9,216 nucleotides of DNA from an uncultured Bacteroidales bacterium (GTDB lineage Bacteria > Bacteroidota > Bacteroidia > Bacteroidales > Bacteroidaceae), in the NCBI GenBank assembly GCA_937896105.1, contig CALBKR010000282.1:1-9216 (forward strand). Direction: 5' to 3'. This document shows, piece by piece, positions 1 through 5,976 of this stretch (positions are counted from its first letter, which is position 1; every line of letters starts with the position of its first letter). The notes under the pieces are model-generated. The model had not been told where the DNA came from. It did no database searches and was given only the letters and a program-made list of their open reading frames with translations. The position numbers and the translations under genes were made by a program.

Positions 1-1767
1 ATCGGACGAGCCGCCATTTTCGTTTCCGCTGAAGGTGAAGTCTCCGGCGCTACGTGCCGGTTCATTGTTCTCGCTCTCGGGATTGAGAAGTGCCTGATAC
101 CTCTTTAGGACATCGGCAACGTCTATGACACCGTCTGCCACATTCTGGTAGAAATCGGTCAGGCGCTTGAAACCCATCTTGCGTATGAGATGATCCATTA
201 CTGACTCGTCGAAATCTATCTTGTGGTTCTTCAGTTTGCGCACTATAGCTTCGCGGCCCATATCGGCCTGACGCGATATCATATCCTTTAGAGCCTGGCG
301 TATCTTGCTACGGGCTCGTCCTGTCTGTGCAATGTTAAGCCAAGCCTGTTTCGGTGACTGGCTGTTGGATGTTATTATCTCCACCTGGTCGCCATTGTTA
401 AGCACGTGACGGATAGGCACGTTACGCCCATTCACAAGTGCGCCTGTACATTTGCACCCGAGCCCGGTGTGTATGCTGAAGGCAAAATCAAGCACTGTCG
501 CACCTTTGGACAGACGGTAGAGGTCACCTTTGGGTGAAAAGATAAAGATTTCATCCTTGTAGAGTTCCATCTTGAACTTATTGTCGGCAGCAGCCTCTTC
601 GCTCAGGTTCTGCAGGGTGTCACGTATCGATGCAAGAAGGTTATCGAGTCCCTTCTCGCTTTTAACTCCTTTATAACGCCAGTGCGCAGCCAAGCCGTGC
701 TCGGCCACGGCATCCATACGCTCGGTACGTATCTGCACCTCGACCCAACGCCCCTCGGGACCCATCACAGTGGTGTGCAGCGACTCGTAACCGTTGCTCT
801 TGGGGACTGAGAGCCAGTCGCGCAAACGATATGGATTGGGAGTGAACATATCGGCAACTATCGAATAGACCTGCCAGCACTCGCTCTTTTCATTCTGCGG
901 CTCGCTGTCGATTATGATGCGTATCGCAAACAAGTCATATATCTGCTCGAATGGCCTCTGCTGCTTTTTCATCTTCTGCCATATCGAATTTATGGACTTA
1001 GTGCGGCCTTTGATGCGGTACTTAAGATGGGGCATCGTCTTAAGTTGTCTCTCGATAGGCTTGATGAACGATGCTATGTAATCCTCGCGCGATGCAGCCG
1101 TCTCCTCGAGTTTACGGCTGAGCTCGGCATATATCTCACTCTCGGTATATCGCAGGGCAAGATCCTCCATCTCCGATTTCAACTTGTAGAAACCGAGTTT
1201 GTGGGCAAGAGGTATATAAAGTTGCGATGCCTCACGTGCAACGAGCTTGCGCGCATCATCGTTGTCTACATTGAAAAGGCTTCGCAATATTACAAGACGG
1301 CTCGAAATCATTATGAGTATCACGCGCATATCATTGGTGAACGAAAGCAGCAGATTCCTGAAATTTTCGCTCTCAATGGTCGGGCTCTTTGCGTAGAGGT
1401 TATTTATCTGTGCAAGGTTGGAGAGTATGTTTGCCACATTCTCTCCGAATTGCGCCTTCGCCTCGTCGAGGGTAACGGTGCCTGCCTGAACGCATCGGTT
1501 AAGCATAATGCATATCATTATCTCACGCTGGAACCCAATTTCCTGCCCGACAAGATTGGCCGTGAGCAGGTCTGTGACAACAGGGTTGAACCCGAAATTG
1601 TCACGCTCAATTCCTCTATTGCCTATTGTCTGCACAATTTTCTCTTTAACGAAACGGTAATCAGCAACCGAATAGCCTCCTTCGATACTGTCGAGCAACG
1701 ATTTAAGGATAGTATTCAAAGTCGCACGCTCGTTCTGTGTGAACATCATAATCTCCTCCATAGTCAT
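1..1767 (-). CDS. relA: RelA/SpoT-family (p)ppGpp synthetase, RelA-like with degenerate hydrolase domain (partial, C-terminus outside window)
   Basis: This cytoplasmic stringent-response enzyme is expected to make (p)ppGpp from ATP and GDP/GTP. The visible 589 residues cover a degenerate HD region (about 30-200), a synthetase domain (about 235-385) and a TGS domain (about 403-465, with KDEIFIFSPKGDLY and FAFSIHTGLG), followed by a helical segment. The C-terminal roughly 150 residues, normally holding a zinc-finger/ACT region, lie beyond the edge. Synthetase residues are intact: D278 in IYDLFAIR, G326-Y327 and H331 in GYESLHTT, E343 in VEVQIRT, and AEHGLAAHW. The hydrolase HDxxED motif is replaced: N90-R91 stand where His-Asp should be, and ADRLHN reads SSRLVI. 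It should therefore synthesise but not hydrolyse. The loop reads RLRD at 314-317. In-frame ATGs lie at 1767, 1761, 1749 and 1746; the first two suit the -7 element. The symbol rests on the inferred synthetase-only function, not proven orthology. Confidence 0.93.
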   Translation of the reverse strand, partial: MTMEEIMMFTQNERATLNTILKSLLDSIEGGYSVADYRFVKEKIVQTIGNRGIERDNFGFNPVVTDLLTANLVGQEIGFQREIMICIMLNRCVQAGTVTLDEAKAQFGENVANILSNLAQINNLYAKSPTIESENFRNLLLSFTNDMRVILIMISSRLVILRSLFNVDNDDARKLVAREASQLYIPLAHKLGFYKLKSEMEDLALRYTESEIYAELSRKLEETAASREDYIASFIKPIERQLKTMPHLKYRIKGRTKSINSIWQKMKKQQRPFEQIYDLFAIRIIIDSEPQNEKSECWQVYSIVADMFTPNPYRLRDWLSVPKSNGYESLHTTVMGPEGRWVEVQIRTERMDAVAEHGLAAHWRYKGVKSEKGLDNLLASIRDTLQNLSEEAAADNKFKMELYKDEIFIFSPKGDLYRLSKGATVLDFAFSIHTGLGCKCTGALVNGRNVPIRHVLNNGDQVEIITSNSQSPKQAWLNIAQTGRARSKIRQALKDMISRQADMGREAIVRKLKNHKIDFDESVMDHLIRKMGFKRLTDFYQNVADGVIDVADVLKRYQALLNPESENNEPARSAGDFTFSGNENGGSSD

Positions 1768-1788
1768 CCAATTACTCTGTTTATTTTG

Positions 1789-1796
1789 CGAAGATA
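1789..1796 (-). promoter_or_regulatory. Candidate promoter -7 element of the RSH gene
   Basis: On the minus strand this reads TATCTTCG, one base from the Bacteroidetes -7 consensus TAnnTTTG. It lies 21 bases upstream of the ATG at 1767, so the leader would be about a dozen bases. No TTTG is found at the expected -33 spacing (the bases there read CAAT), so only the -7 half is supported. The bases around it, CTATCTTCGCA, recur at the promoter of the threonine-aldolase-like gene. Confidence 0.5.
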
Positions 1797-1825
1797 GTTT
1801 TTTTCTGCTTAAAATGATTGTTTTT

Positions 1826-1857
1826 TTTGCCATTTATGGAAATAATTCATACATTCG
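1826..1857 (+). promoter_or_regulatory. Bacteroidetes-type promoter of the DUF4301 gene
   Basis: TTTG at 1826-1829, a 20-base spacer and TACATTCG at 1850-1857 match the primary Bacteroidetes sigma-factor pattern (TTTG, N19-21, TAnnTTTG) with one mismatch. Transcription would start near 1863-1866, leaving an A/T-rich leader of about 40 bases with no evident Shine-Dalgarno sequence, as is usual in this phylum. The spacing and the TTCG variant equal those of the promoter at 5009-5040. Confidence 0.65.
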
Positions 1858-1903
1858 CCTTTGTAATATAACTTGCATAAACATTAACTTAAACTGACAT
1901 AAT

Positions 1904-3418
1904 ATGATTAGCAAGGCTGACCAGACTCTATTGAGCAAGAAAGGTATCACGGCAGAACAGGTTGCCGAACAGTTGAAGACATTCAAGACAGGCTTCCCCT
2001 TCCTGAAGCTCGAGGGTGCTGCCACCATCGGCAAGGGGGTATTGAATCCATCGCAGCAGGAGATAGAGGGCTATCTGAAGGGGTGGGACGACTATTGCGC
2101 AGGCGGCAATGCCATTCTAAAGTTCGTTCCGGCATCGGGCGCAGCAAGCCGCATGTTCAAGGACTTGTTTGCATTCTTGAGCGCCGACTACGATGTGCCA
2201 ACAACCGATTTTGAGAAGAAATTCTTCGACAATATCGAAAAATTCGCATTCTACGGCGACCTCGACGCTATGTGCGTCAAGAACAATAAGCTCTCAGTAA
2301 AGGAGCTCATAGAGAAGGGACAGTACAAGGATGTTGTCTTCAACCTCCTCGATTTCACAGGTATGAACTACGGTTCATTGCCAAAGGGATTGCTCAAATT
2401 CCACACCTATGACAATGCTGCACGCACATCGGCCGAGGAGCATTTCGTGGAGGGAGCGCTATACGCTGCGACAAATGGGGTGGTGAAGCTGCACTTCACC
2501 GTTTCGCCCAACCACAAAGCGCTTTTCGAGGAGCTTGTTGCCGAGCGCAAAGCCTACTACGAGAACCTCTTCAATGTAAAGTATGAGATTTCATTCTCGG
2601 AGCAGAAACAGAGTACAGACACCATTGCGGTTGACGCAGACAATGCACCATTCCGCGAGAACGGCACTATTGTATTCCGCCCCGGCGGTCACGGTGCACT
2701 TATCGAGAATCTCAACGACATCGACGCCGATGTCATCTTCATCAAGAATATCGACAATGTGGTTCCCGATCGCTTGAAGCCTGACACCGTCACATACAAG
2801 AAACTGCTTGCCGGCATACTCGTCAGTGCACAGAAGCAGGCATTCGAGTATCTAAACCTTATCGATAGCGGCAACTACACCCACGAACAGGTCGAGGAGA
2901 TGATACGCTTCCTGCAGCAGGATTTGCAGTGCCGCAATGCAGAGATAAAGGATATGGAGGATTGCGACCTCGTCCTCTATCTGCGCAAGAAATTGAACCG
3001 CCCGATGCGTGTCTGCGGTATGGTAAAGAATGTCGGCGAGCCCGGTGGCGGCCCGTTCCTTGCATACAACCAGGACGGAACCGTTTCTTTGCAGATTCTT
3101 GAGAGCTCACAGATTGATATGAACAATGCCGATGCAAAGGCTATGTTCGAGAACGGCACGCACTTCAACCCCGTTGACCTCGTATGTGCTGTCAAGAACT
3201 ACAAGGGCGAGAAATTCGACCTTCCCGCATTCGTTGACAAGAACACCGGTTTCATTTCTCACAAGTCAAAGAATGGCCGCGAGCTCAAGGCTATGGAGTT
3301 GCCGGGCTTGTGGAACGGAGCGATGAGCGACTGGAACACCATCTTTGTAGAGGTTCCTCTTGTGACATTCAACCCGGTGAAAACCGTCAACGACCTGTTG
3401 CGCGATGTACACCAGTAA
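1904..3418 (+). CDS. DUF4301 family protein with nucleotidyltransferase (UDPGP)-like motifs
   Basis: This 504-residue soluble protein has no signal peptide or membrane segment. I recognise it as DUF4301, a family mainly found in Bacteroidetes and without an assigned reaction. Several segments resemble UDP-sugar pyrophosphorylases: FVPASGAASRMF at 74-85 (compare the glycine-rich nucleotide loop PAxGxGSRM), RPGGHGALIENL at 259-270 (compare PPGHGDLY), IFIKNIDNVVPD at 278-289 (compare the metal/sugar strand FxxNxDN), and MRVCGMVKNVGEPGGGPF at 368-385. These suggest a GT-A-like nucleotidyltransferase fold, but activity is inference. The ATG at 1904 sits about 40 bases after a good promoter. The gene is divergent from the RSH gene, and its TAA at 3416-3418 directly abuts the stop codon of the convergent deacylase gene. 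Confidence 0.9.
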   Translation: MISKADQTLLSKKGITAEQVAEQLKTFKTGFPFLKLEGAATIGKGVLNPSQQEIEGYLKGWDDYCAGGNAILKFVPASGAASRMFKDLFAFLSADYDVPTTDFEKKFFDNIEKFAFYGDLDAMCVKNNKLSVKELIEKGQYKDVVFNLLDFTGMNYGSLPKGLLKFHTYDNAARTSAEEHFVEGALYAATNGVVKLHFTVSPNHKALFEELVAERKAYYENLFNVKYEISFSEQKQSTDTIAVDADNAPFRENGTIVFRPGGHGALIENLNDIDADVIFIKNIDNVVPDRLKPDTVTYKKLLAGILVSAQKQAFEYLNLIDSGNYTHEQVEEMIRFLQQDLQCRNAEIKDMEDCDLVLYLRKKLNRPMRVCGMVKNVGEPGGGPFLAYNQDGTVSLQILESSQIDMNNADAKAMFENGTHFNPVDLVCAVKNYKGEKFDLPAFVDKNTGFISHKSKNGRELKAMELPGLWNGAMSDWNTIFVEVPLVTFNPVKTVNDLLRDVHQ

Positions 3419-3928
3419 TCACCTGTCGTACAGCTCAATAAACTCATAACTGTTACCTACTGCATTAAGGTAACGCATAAATTCTTCCACCCCGATGACA
3501 ACTGTTGCACGGTTGTCGTTGGGGTGGAAGCTTAATGAGCTTTCCTGCGCGAGGTTCTTGTCAAGAAACAGGTGTACGTGGTTATCGGTGTCGTTTATCA
3601 GCCCGAACGGAGATACCGAGCCGGGCTGCAGCCCAAGATAGCGTTCCATACGCTGTGGAGAGGCGAACGAGAGTTTTCCCTGGTGCAGACGCTTCTCAAG
3701 GTCGTGGATATCGAGGTCGTGTTCGCAATCGAGCACCACAAGGTAGTGGCGGTTGCCCTTGTGGTTACGGAAAAAGAGGTTCTTGCAATGCTTCGAGCCA
3801 TCAGCCTGCCAATATTGACGGGCAATCTCTATTGTAGGAGCCTCGGGATGTATATACCAACTATATGAAAAGCCATTATCGTCAAGATAATGCAGAACTT
3901 TATCAATTCTCTTGTTATCCATTATCAT
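3419..3928 (-). CDS. YbaK/PrdX-type aminoacyl-tRNA deacylase (ProXp-like)
   Basis: This 169-residue free-standing editing-domain protein belongs to the YbaK/ProRS-INS superfamily, whose PrdX/ProXp members hydrolyse mischarged tRNA, typically Ala-tRNA(Pro). Family signatures run in order: HPEAPTIEIA near 27-36, KHCKNLFFRN with the conserved lysine K49, HYLVVLD, KLSFASPQRM, GSVSPFGLIND and SFHPNDNRATVV. Length is normal. The ATG at 3928 and the one at 3922 are both possible starts. It lies 8 bases downstream of the threonine-aldolase-like gene on the same strand, so the two are probably cotranscribed from the promoter at 5009-5040. It converges with DUF4301 with no bases between the stop codons. 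Known context: ProRS enzymes lacking the INS editing domain often rely on such trans-acting proteins. The exact tRNA substrate cannot be told from sequence. Its 3' part contains the long hairpin at 3484-3530. Confidence 0.92.
   Translation of the reverse strand: MIMDNKRIDKVLHYLDDNGFSYSWYIHPEAPTIEIARQYWQADGSKHCKNLFFRNHKGNRHYLVVLDCEHDLDIHDLEKRLHQGKLSFASPQRMERYLGLQPGSVSPFGLINDTDNHVHLFLDKNLAQESSLSFHPNDNRATVVIGVEEFMRYLNAVGNSYEFIELYDR
3484..3530 (+). terminator. Candidate terminator hairpin for DUF4301, antisense inside the deacylase gene
   Basis: Arms 3484-3502 and 3512-3530 pair over 19 bp around a 9-base loop (TGTTGCACG). Seventeen pairs are Watson-Crick. The other two (3494/3520 and 3496/3518) are G-U wobbles in plus-strand RNA but C-A mismatches in minus-strand RNA. 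The structure therefore favours the plus strand, which carries the DUF4301 transcript, whose stop codon lies 65 bases upstream. No run of T follows (CTTAATGAGCTTT), so it could instead be a 3'-end stabilising or attenuating element. It overlaps the deacylase codons for FHPNDNRATVVIGVEE. Confidence 0.5.
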
Positions 3929-3936
3929 CCAATTAA

Positions 3937-4983
3937 TTATAGCATCATTGCAATATCATTGCACAGTTCATCGACATTCTCGGGCTTTGTTGCCCAGCTT
4001 GTGCAGAAACGCATAATATCACGCTCACCGTCAAACCGTCCCCAGAACTCGGGAACATACTTGCGGCCGAGTATCTCCTGCTGCTCTTTTGTCAATAACG
4101 GAAACTGCATATTTGTCGGCGAGTCTATCCACATAGCAATACCTTTATCCTTGAAAGCCTTGCGTATTCTTGAAGCCATTGCATTGGCGTGGCGTGCAAG
4201 TTCAAAATAGAGGCAATTGTCACCGCCTTTCAGCAACTGCTCGAACTGCAAGCCCAAAAGACGCCCTTTGGCAAGCATACCGCCGTGCTGCTTGATGGCG
4301 TAGCGGAAACTGCGGTGCATCTCCTCGCCCTTGAAGACAACGGCCTCGCCGAAGAGCGCACCCACCTTTGTGCCGCCGATGTAGAAAACATCGCACAGGC
4401 GAGCAAGGTCGGCGAGTGTCAAATCACACCCCTCGGCACACAGCCCATACCCCAAACGCGCACCGTCAACAAAGAGAAAAAGCCCGTTCGAGTGGCAGAA
4501 ATCCGATATCGCAGCAAGTTCGGCCTTGCTGTATATCAGCCCGTTCTCGGCCGGGCAAGATAGATATACCATACCGGGCTGAACGGTGTGCTCGTGAGAA
4601 GGGTCGTTCCAATGGTTATGGAAACACTCGGCAATCTGCTCGAGCGACAGGCGTCCGTCCTTTGCAGGCAAGGCAATAACCTTGTGTCCTGTTGCCTCGG
4701 GAGCGCCGGTCTCGTGTACATTGATGTGCCCGCTGTCGGCCGAAATGACACCTTGATAGCTGCGCAGCAATGCATCAATCACTGTTACGTTGGCCTGCGT
4801 ACCGCCGACAAGAAACTGCACGCCAAGGCTCTTGTCATTGCAATGTTCCCTGATAATATCACGCGCGCGCTCGCAATAGTCGTCGCAGCCATAGCCAATA
4901 TGCTGCTCAAAATTTGTATCGGAAAGCGCCTTGAGAATCGAAGGGTGTGCCCCCTCGATATAATCGGAGTCGAAACGTATCAT
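3937..4983 (-). CDS. Threonine aldolase / beta-eliminating lyase family PLP enzyme
   Basis: This 348-residue cytoplasmic fold-type I PLP enzyme has the COG2008 layout. Threonine aldolases of this group cleave L-threonine or L-allo-threonine to glycine and acetaldehyde. Seen: VGGTQANVTV (G60-N65) for phosphate binding, HETGAPEATGHK beside the ring-stacking position, VDGARLGYGL with D173 for the pyridine nitrogen, and YIGGTKVGALFGE with K206 as the likely Schiff-base lysine. The GGTK form differs from the SKGLGAP form of E. coli LtaE, so substrate is uncertain and no symbol is given. An upstream ATG at 5031 would add 16 residues, but the promoter's -7 element falls inside that extension, so 4983 is chosen; MIRFDSDY is also the expected family start. 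The stop lies 8 bases before the deacylase start, implying a two-gene operon. Confidence 0.92.
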   Translation of the reverse strand: MIRFDSDYIEGAHPSILKALSDTNFEQHIGYGCDDYCERARDIIREHCNDKSLGVQFLVGGTQANVTVIDALLRSYQGVISADSGHINVHETGAPEATGHKVIALPAKDGRLSLEQIAECFHNHWNDPSHEHTVQPGMVYLSCPAENGLIYSKAELAAISDFCHSNGLFLFVDGARLGYGLCAEGCDLTLADLARLCDVFYIGGTKVGALFGEAVVFKGEEMHRSFRYAIKQHGGMLAKGRLLGLQFEQLLKGGDNCLYFELARHANAMASRIRKAFKDKGIAMWIDSPTNMQFPLLTKEQQEILGRKYVPEFWGRFDGERDIMRFCTSWATKPENVDELCNDIAMML

Positions 4984-5008
4984 AAATGCCTCAATTAATT
5001 TGTTTCTG

Positions 5009-5040
5009 CGAAGATAGTGATAAATCGGCAATGGGACAAA
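5009..5040 (-). promoter_or_regulatory. Bacteroidetes-type promoter of the aldolase-deacylase operon
   Basis: On the minus strand TTTG (5040-5037), a 20-base spacer and TATCTTCG (5016-5009) match the Bacteroidetes promoter pattern with one mismatch in the -7 box. The ATG at 4983 lies 25 bases past the box, giving a leader of roughly 20 bases that includes TTGAGG close to the start. The promoter decides the start codon, since the longer reading frame would begin upstream of the transcript. Confidence 0.7.
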
Positions 5041-5132
5041 GAAAAAAAAGTGCTGAGTGTTGAAACAATTTGCACACGATAGCTGTTATTAGGGTTGAAA
5101 AGCACAAAAAGATGAAATAGTGGCAAAAATAC

Positions 5133-5146
5133 TGTGATATTTCACA
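5133..5146. promoter_or_regulatory. Possible operator TGTGA-N4-TCACA
   Basis: A perfect 5+5 palindrome, TGTGA TATT TCACA, lies 35-48 bases before the ATG of the cysteine-rich protein. It resembles CRP/FNR-family half-sites, but the gap is 4 rather than the 6 of E. coli CRP sites. A short palindrome like this can arise by chance, and no clear Bacteroidetes promoter could be placed beside it. The rest of 4984-5180 shows nothing else beyond the operon promoter. Confidence 0.25.
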
Positions 5147-5180
5147 AATCCTGAACTATATATCAATAGGACACAAACAA

Positions 5181-5879
5181 ATGGACATTATGTTGAACCA
5201 AAGAATCACACATTTTTATTTCGGCTCATCTAAAAGAAGAGAGCCGCTTGCGCGGACATCAGTCAGGAACATCGGAGGCCTGGAGTGTAGAATGAACTGT
5301 ACAGAGCGTTCTGACGGAAAGCTGAACTGCCCCTTCTATCTGCGGCAAATAGTGTACCTGTCACAGGAAACCGGAAAATTCATTTGGTACTCCGAATATG
5401 AGCAGGAATGCAGTGCCGCAGGCATTGCACCCAATACAAAAACATACGGTTTTCACGAACTGAAAGAGGCTCACAGTCAACTGAAGCCCACAGATGACAG
5501 CCGTTATTTCTGGCTGTTGCTTGAGATTATCCACGCCTTCAACGATGAGTACCATTACGACCCCGAGCAGCGGATTGAGATACCCGAGGAGGATTTCAAA
5601 TTCTTTGTCGAGTGCGTGGTAGAGATAATGAAGGTGGGTGAAAAGCGTATGCCTGCAAGCCTCAAGGCCGAACTTTATCGCGAAGCAGGGATGTTTGCCA
5701 AGTGTTTTGCGTTCGACACCGCCAACTGCAGGAGCTGCGACGAGAAGGAGATTATCGACGAGGTGCATATACGTGCAATACGCGGAGAGACTGCGCCGTT
5801 CATAATAGAGCACATAGAATATTTCAAACATAACCTTAGGCTTGAGAAAAGAATTCCCTGCCCGCTGTCACATTGTTAA
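5181..5879 (+). CDS. Hypothetical cysteine-rich protein
   Basis: I do not recognise this 232-residue protein. It has no signal peptide or membrane segment, so it is probably cytoplasmic. It carries ten cysteines: C36-x3-C40-x9-C50 near the N-terminus, C77, C145, C175, then C183-x2-C186, and a tail with C227 and C232 (the last residue). The grouped cysteines could bind zinc or an Fe-S cluster, which is inference. The middle (about 108-155) and the end (about 188-224) look helical and charged, with FWLLLEIIHAFNDEY as the most hydrophobic stretch. The ATG at 5181 follows AGGA at 5168-5171 with 9 bases between; ATG at 5190 or 5292 are alternatives, the last removing C36 but keeping C40 and C50. 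It is divergent from the aldolase operon and ends 97 bases before the M16 peptidase gene. Confidence 0.7.
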   Translation: MDIMLNQRITHFYFGSSKRREPLARTSVRNIGGLECRMNCTERSDGKLNCPFYLRQIVYLSQETGKFIWYSEYEQECSAAGIAPNTKTYGFHELKEAHSQLKPTDDSRYFWLLLEIIHAFNDEYHYDPEQRIEIPEEDFKFFVECVVEIMKVGEKRMPASLKAELYREAGMFAKCFAFDTANCRSCDEKEIIDEVHIRAIRGETAPFIIEHIEYFKHNLRLEKRIPCPLSHC

Positions 5880-5900
5880 AAAGCGTCAATAAAAGAATAT

Positions 5901-5973
5901 ATATTGCTTATTTTGTTAATTTTGTGCTTAACTATTGCAATAACAGGACAATATTAAACAAAATAAGCAATAT
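5901..5973. repeat. Nested inverted repeat upstream of the M16 peptidase gene
   Basis: Bases 5901-5917 are exactly complementary to 5957-5973 (17 bp). Three more pairs (5918-5920 with 5953-5955) follow after a one-base bulge at 5956, leaving 32 bases between the arms. At their centre lies a perfect 10-bp palindrome, TATTGCAATA (5933-5942). TATTGC therefore occurs four times, at 5902-5907 and 5933-5938 forward and at 5937-5942 and 5967-5972 reversed. The right arm ends 3 bases before the ATG at 5977. The symmetry suggests either a multi-site operator or an RNA stem masking the start codon. Confidence 0.85.
5917..5924 (+). promoter_or_regulatory. Candidate -7 element for the M16 peptidase gene
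   Basis: TAATTTTG matches the Bacteroidetes -7 consensus TAnnTTTG exactly. It lies 52 bases before the ATG and overlaps the inner edge of the left arm of the inverted repeat. No TTTG is present at the -33 distance, so the promoter is incomplete and would need an activator or tolerate a poor -33. Transcription would begin near 5931, leaving the right arm but not the left arm in the message. Confidence 0.4.
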
Positions 5974-5976
5974 TAA

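Noticed and set aside
1027..1797. A 256-codon plus-strand open frame opposite the RSH gene
   Set aside because: It lies wholly antisense to well-conserved synthetase and HD-like sequence, has no recognisable domain, and is explained by the codon pattern of the minus-strand gene.
3352..3363. The short palindrome AGAGGTTCCTCT near the end of DUF4301 as a terminator for the minus-strand operon
   Set aside because: With only four or five pairs and almost no loop room, it is too weak to call.
4588..4998. A 136-codon plus-strand open frame opposite the start of the PLP enzyme
   Set aside because: It is antisense to conserved cofactor-binding sequence and has no motif of its own.
4984..5031. A 16-residue N-terminal extension of the PLP enzyme from the upstream ATG
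   Set aside because: The promoter's -7 box lies inside this stretch, so the longer start would not be on the transcript, and the family normally begins near MIRFDSD.
5901..5973. The inverted repeat as an invertible (phase-variable) promoter of the Bacteroides type
   Set aside because: Only 32 bases separate the arms, far shorter than known invertible promoter segments, and no recombinase gene is nearby.
5901..5973. The inverted repeat as a terminator of the upstream cysteine-rich gene
   Set aside because: The 32-base loop is too long and the A/T-rich stem ends at the next gene's start codon without a T run, which fits regulation of that gene better.
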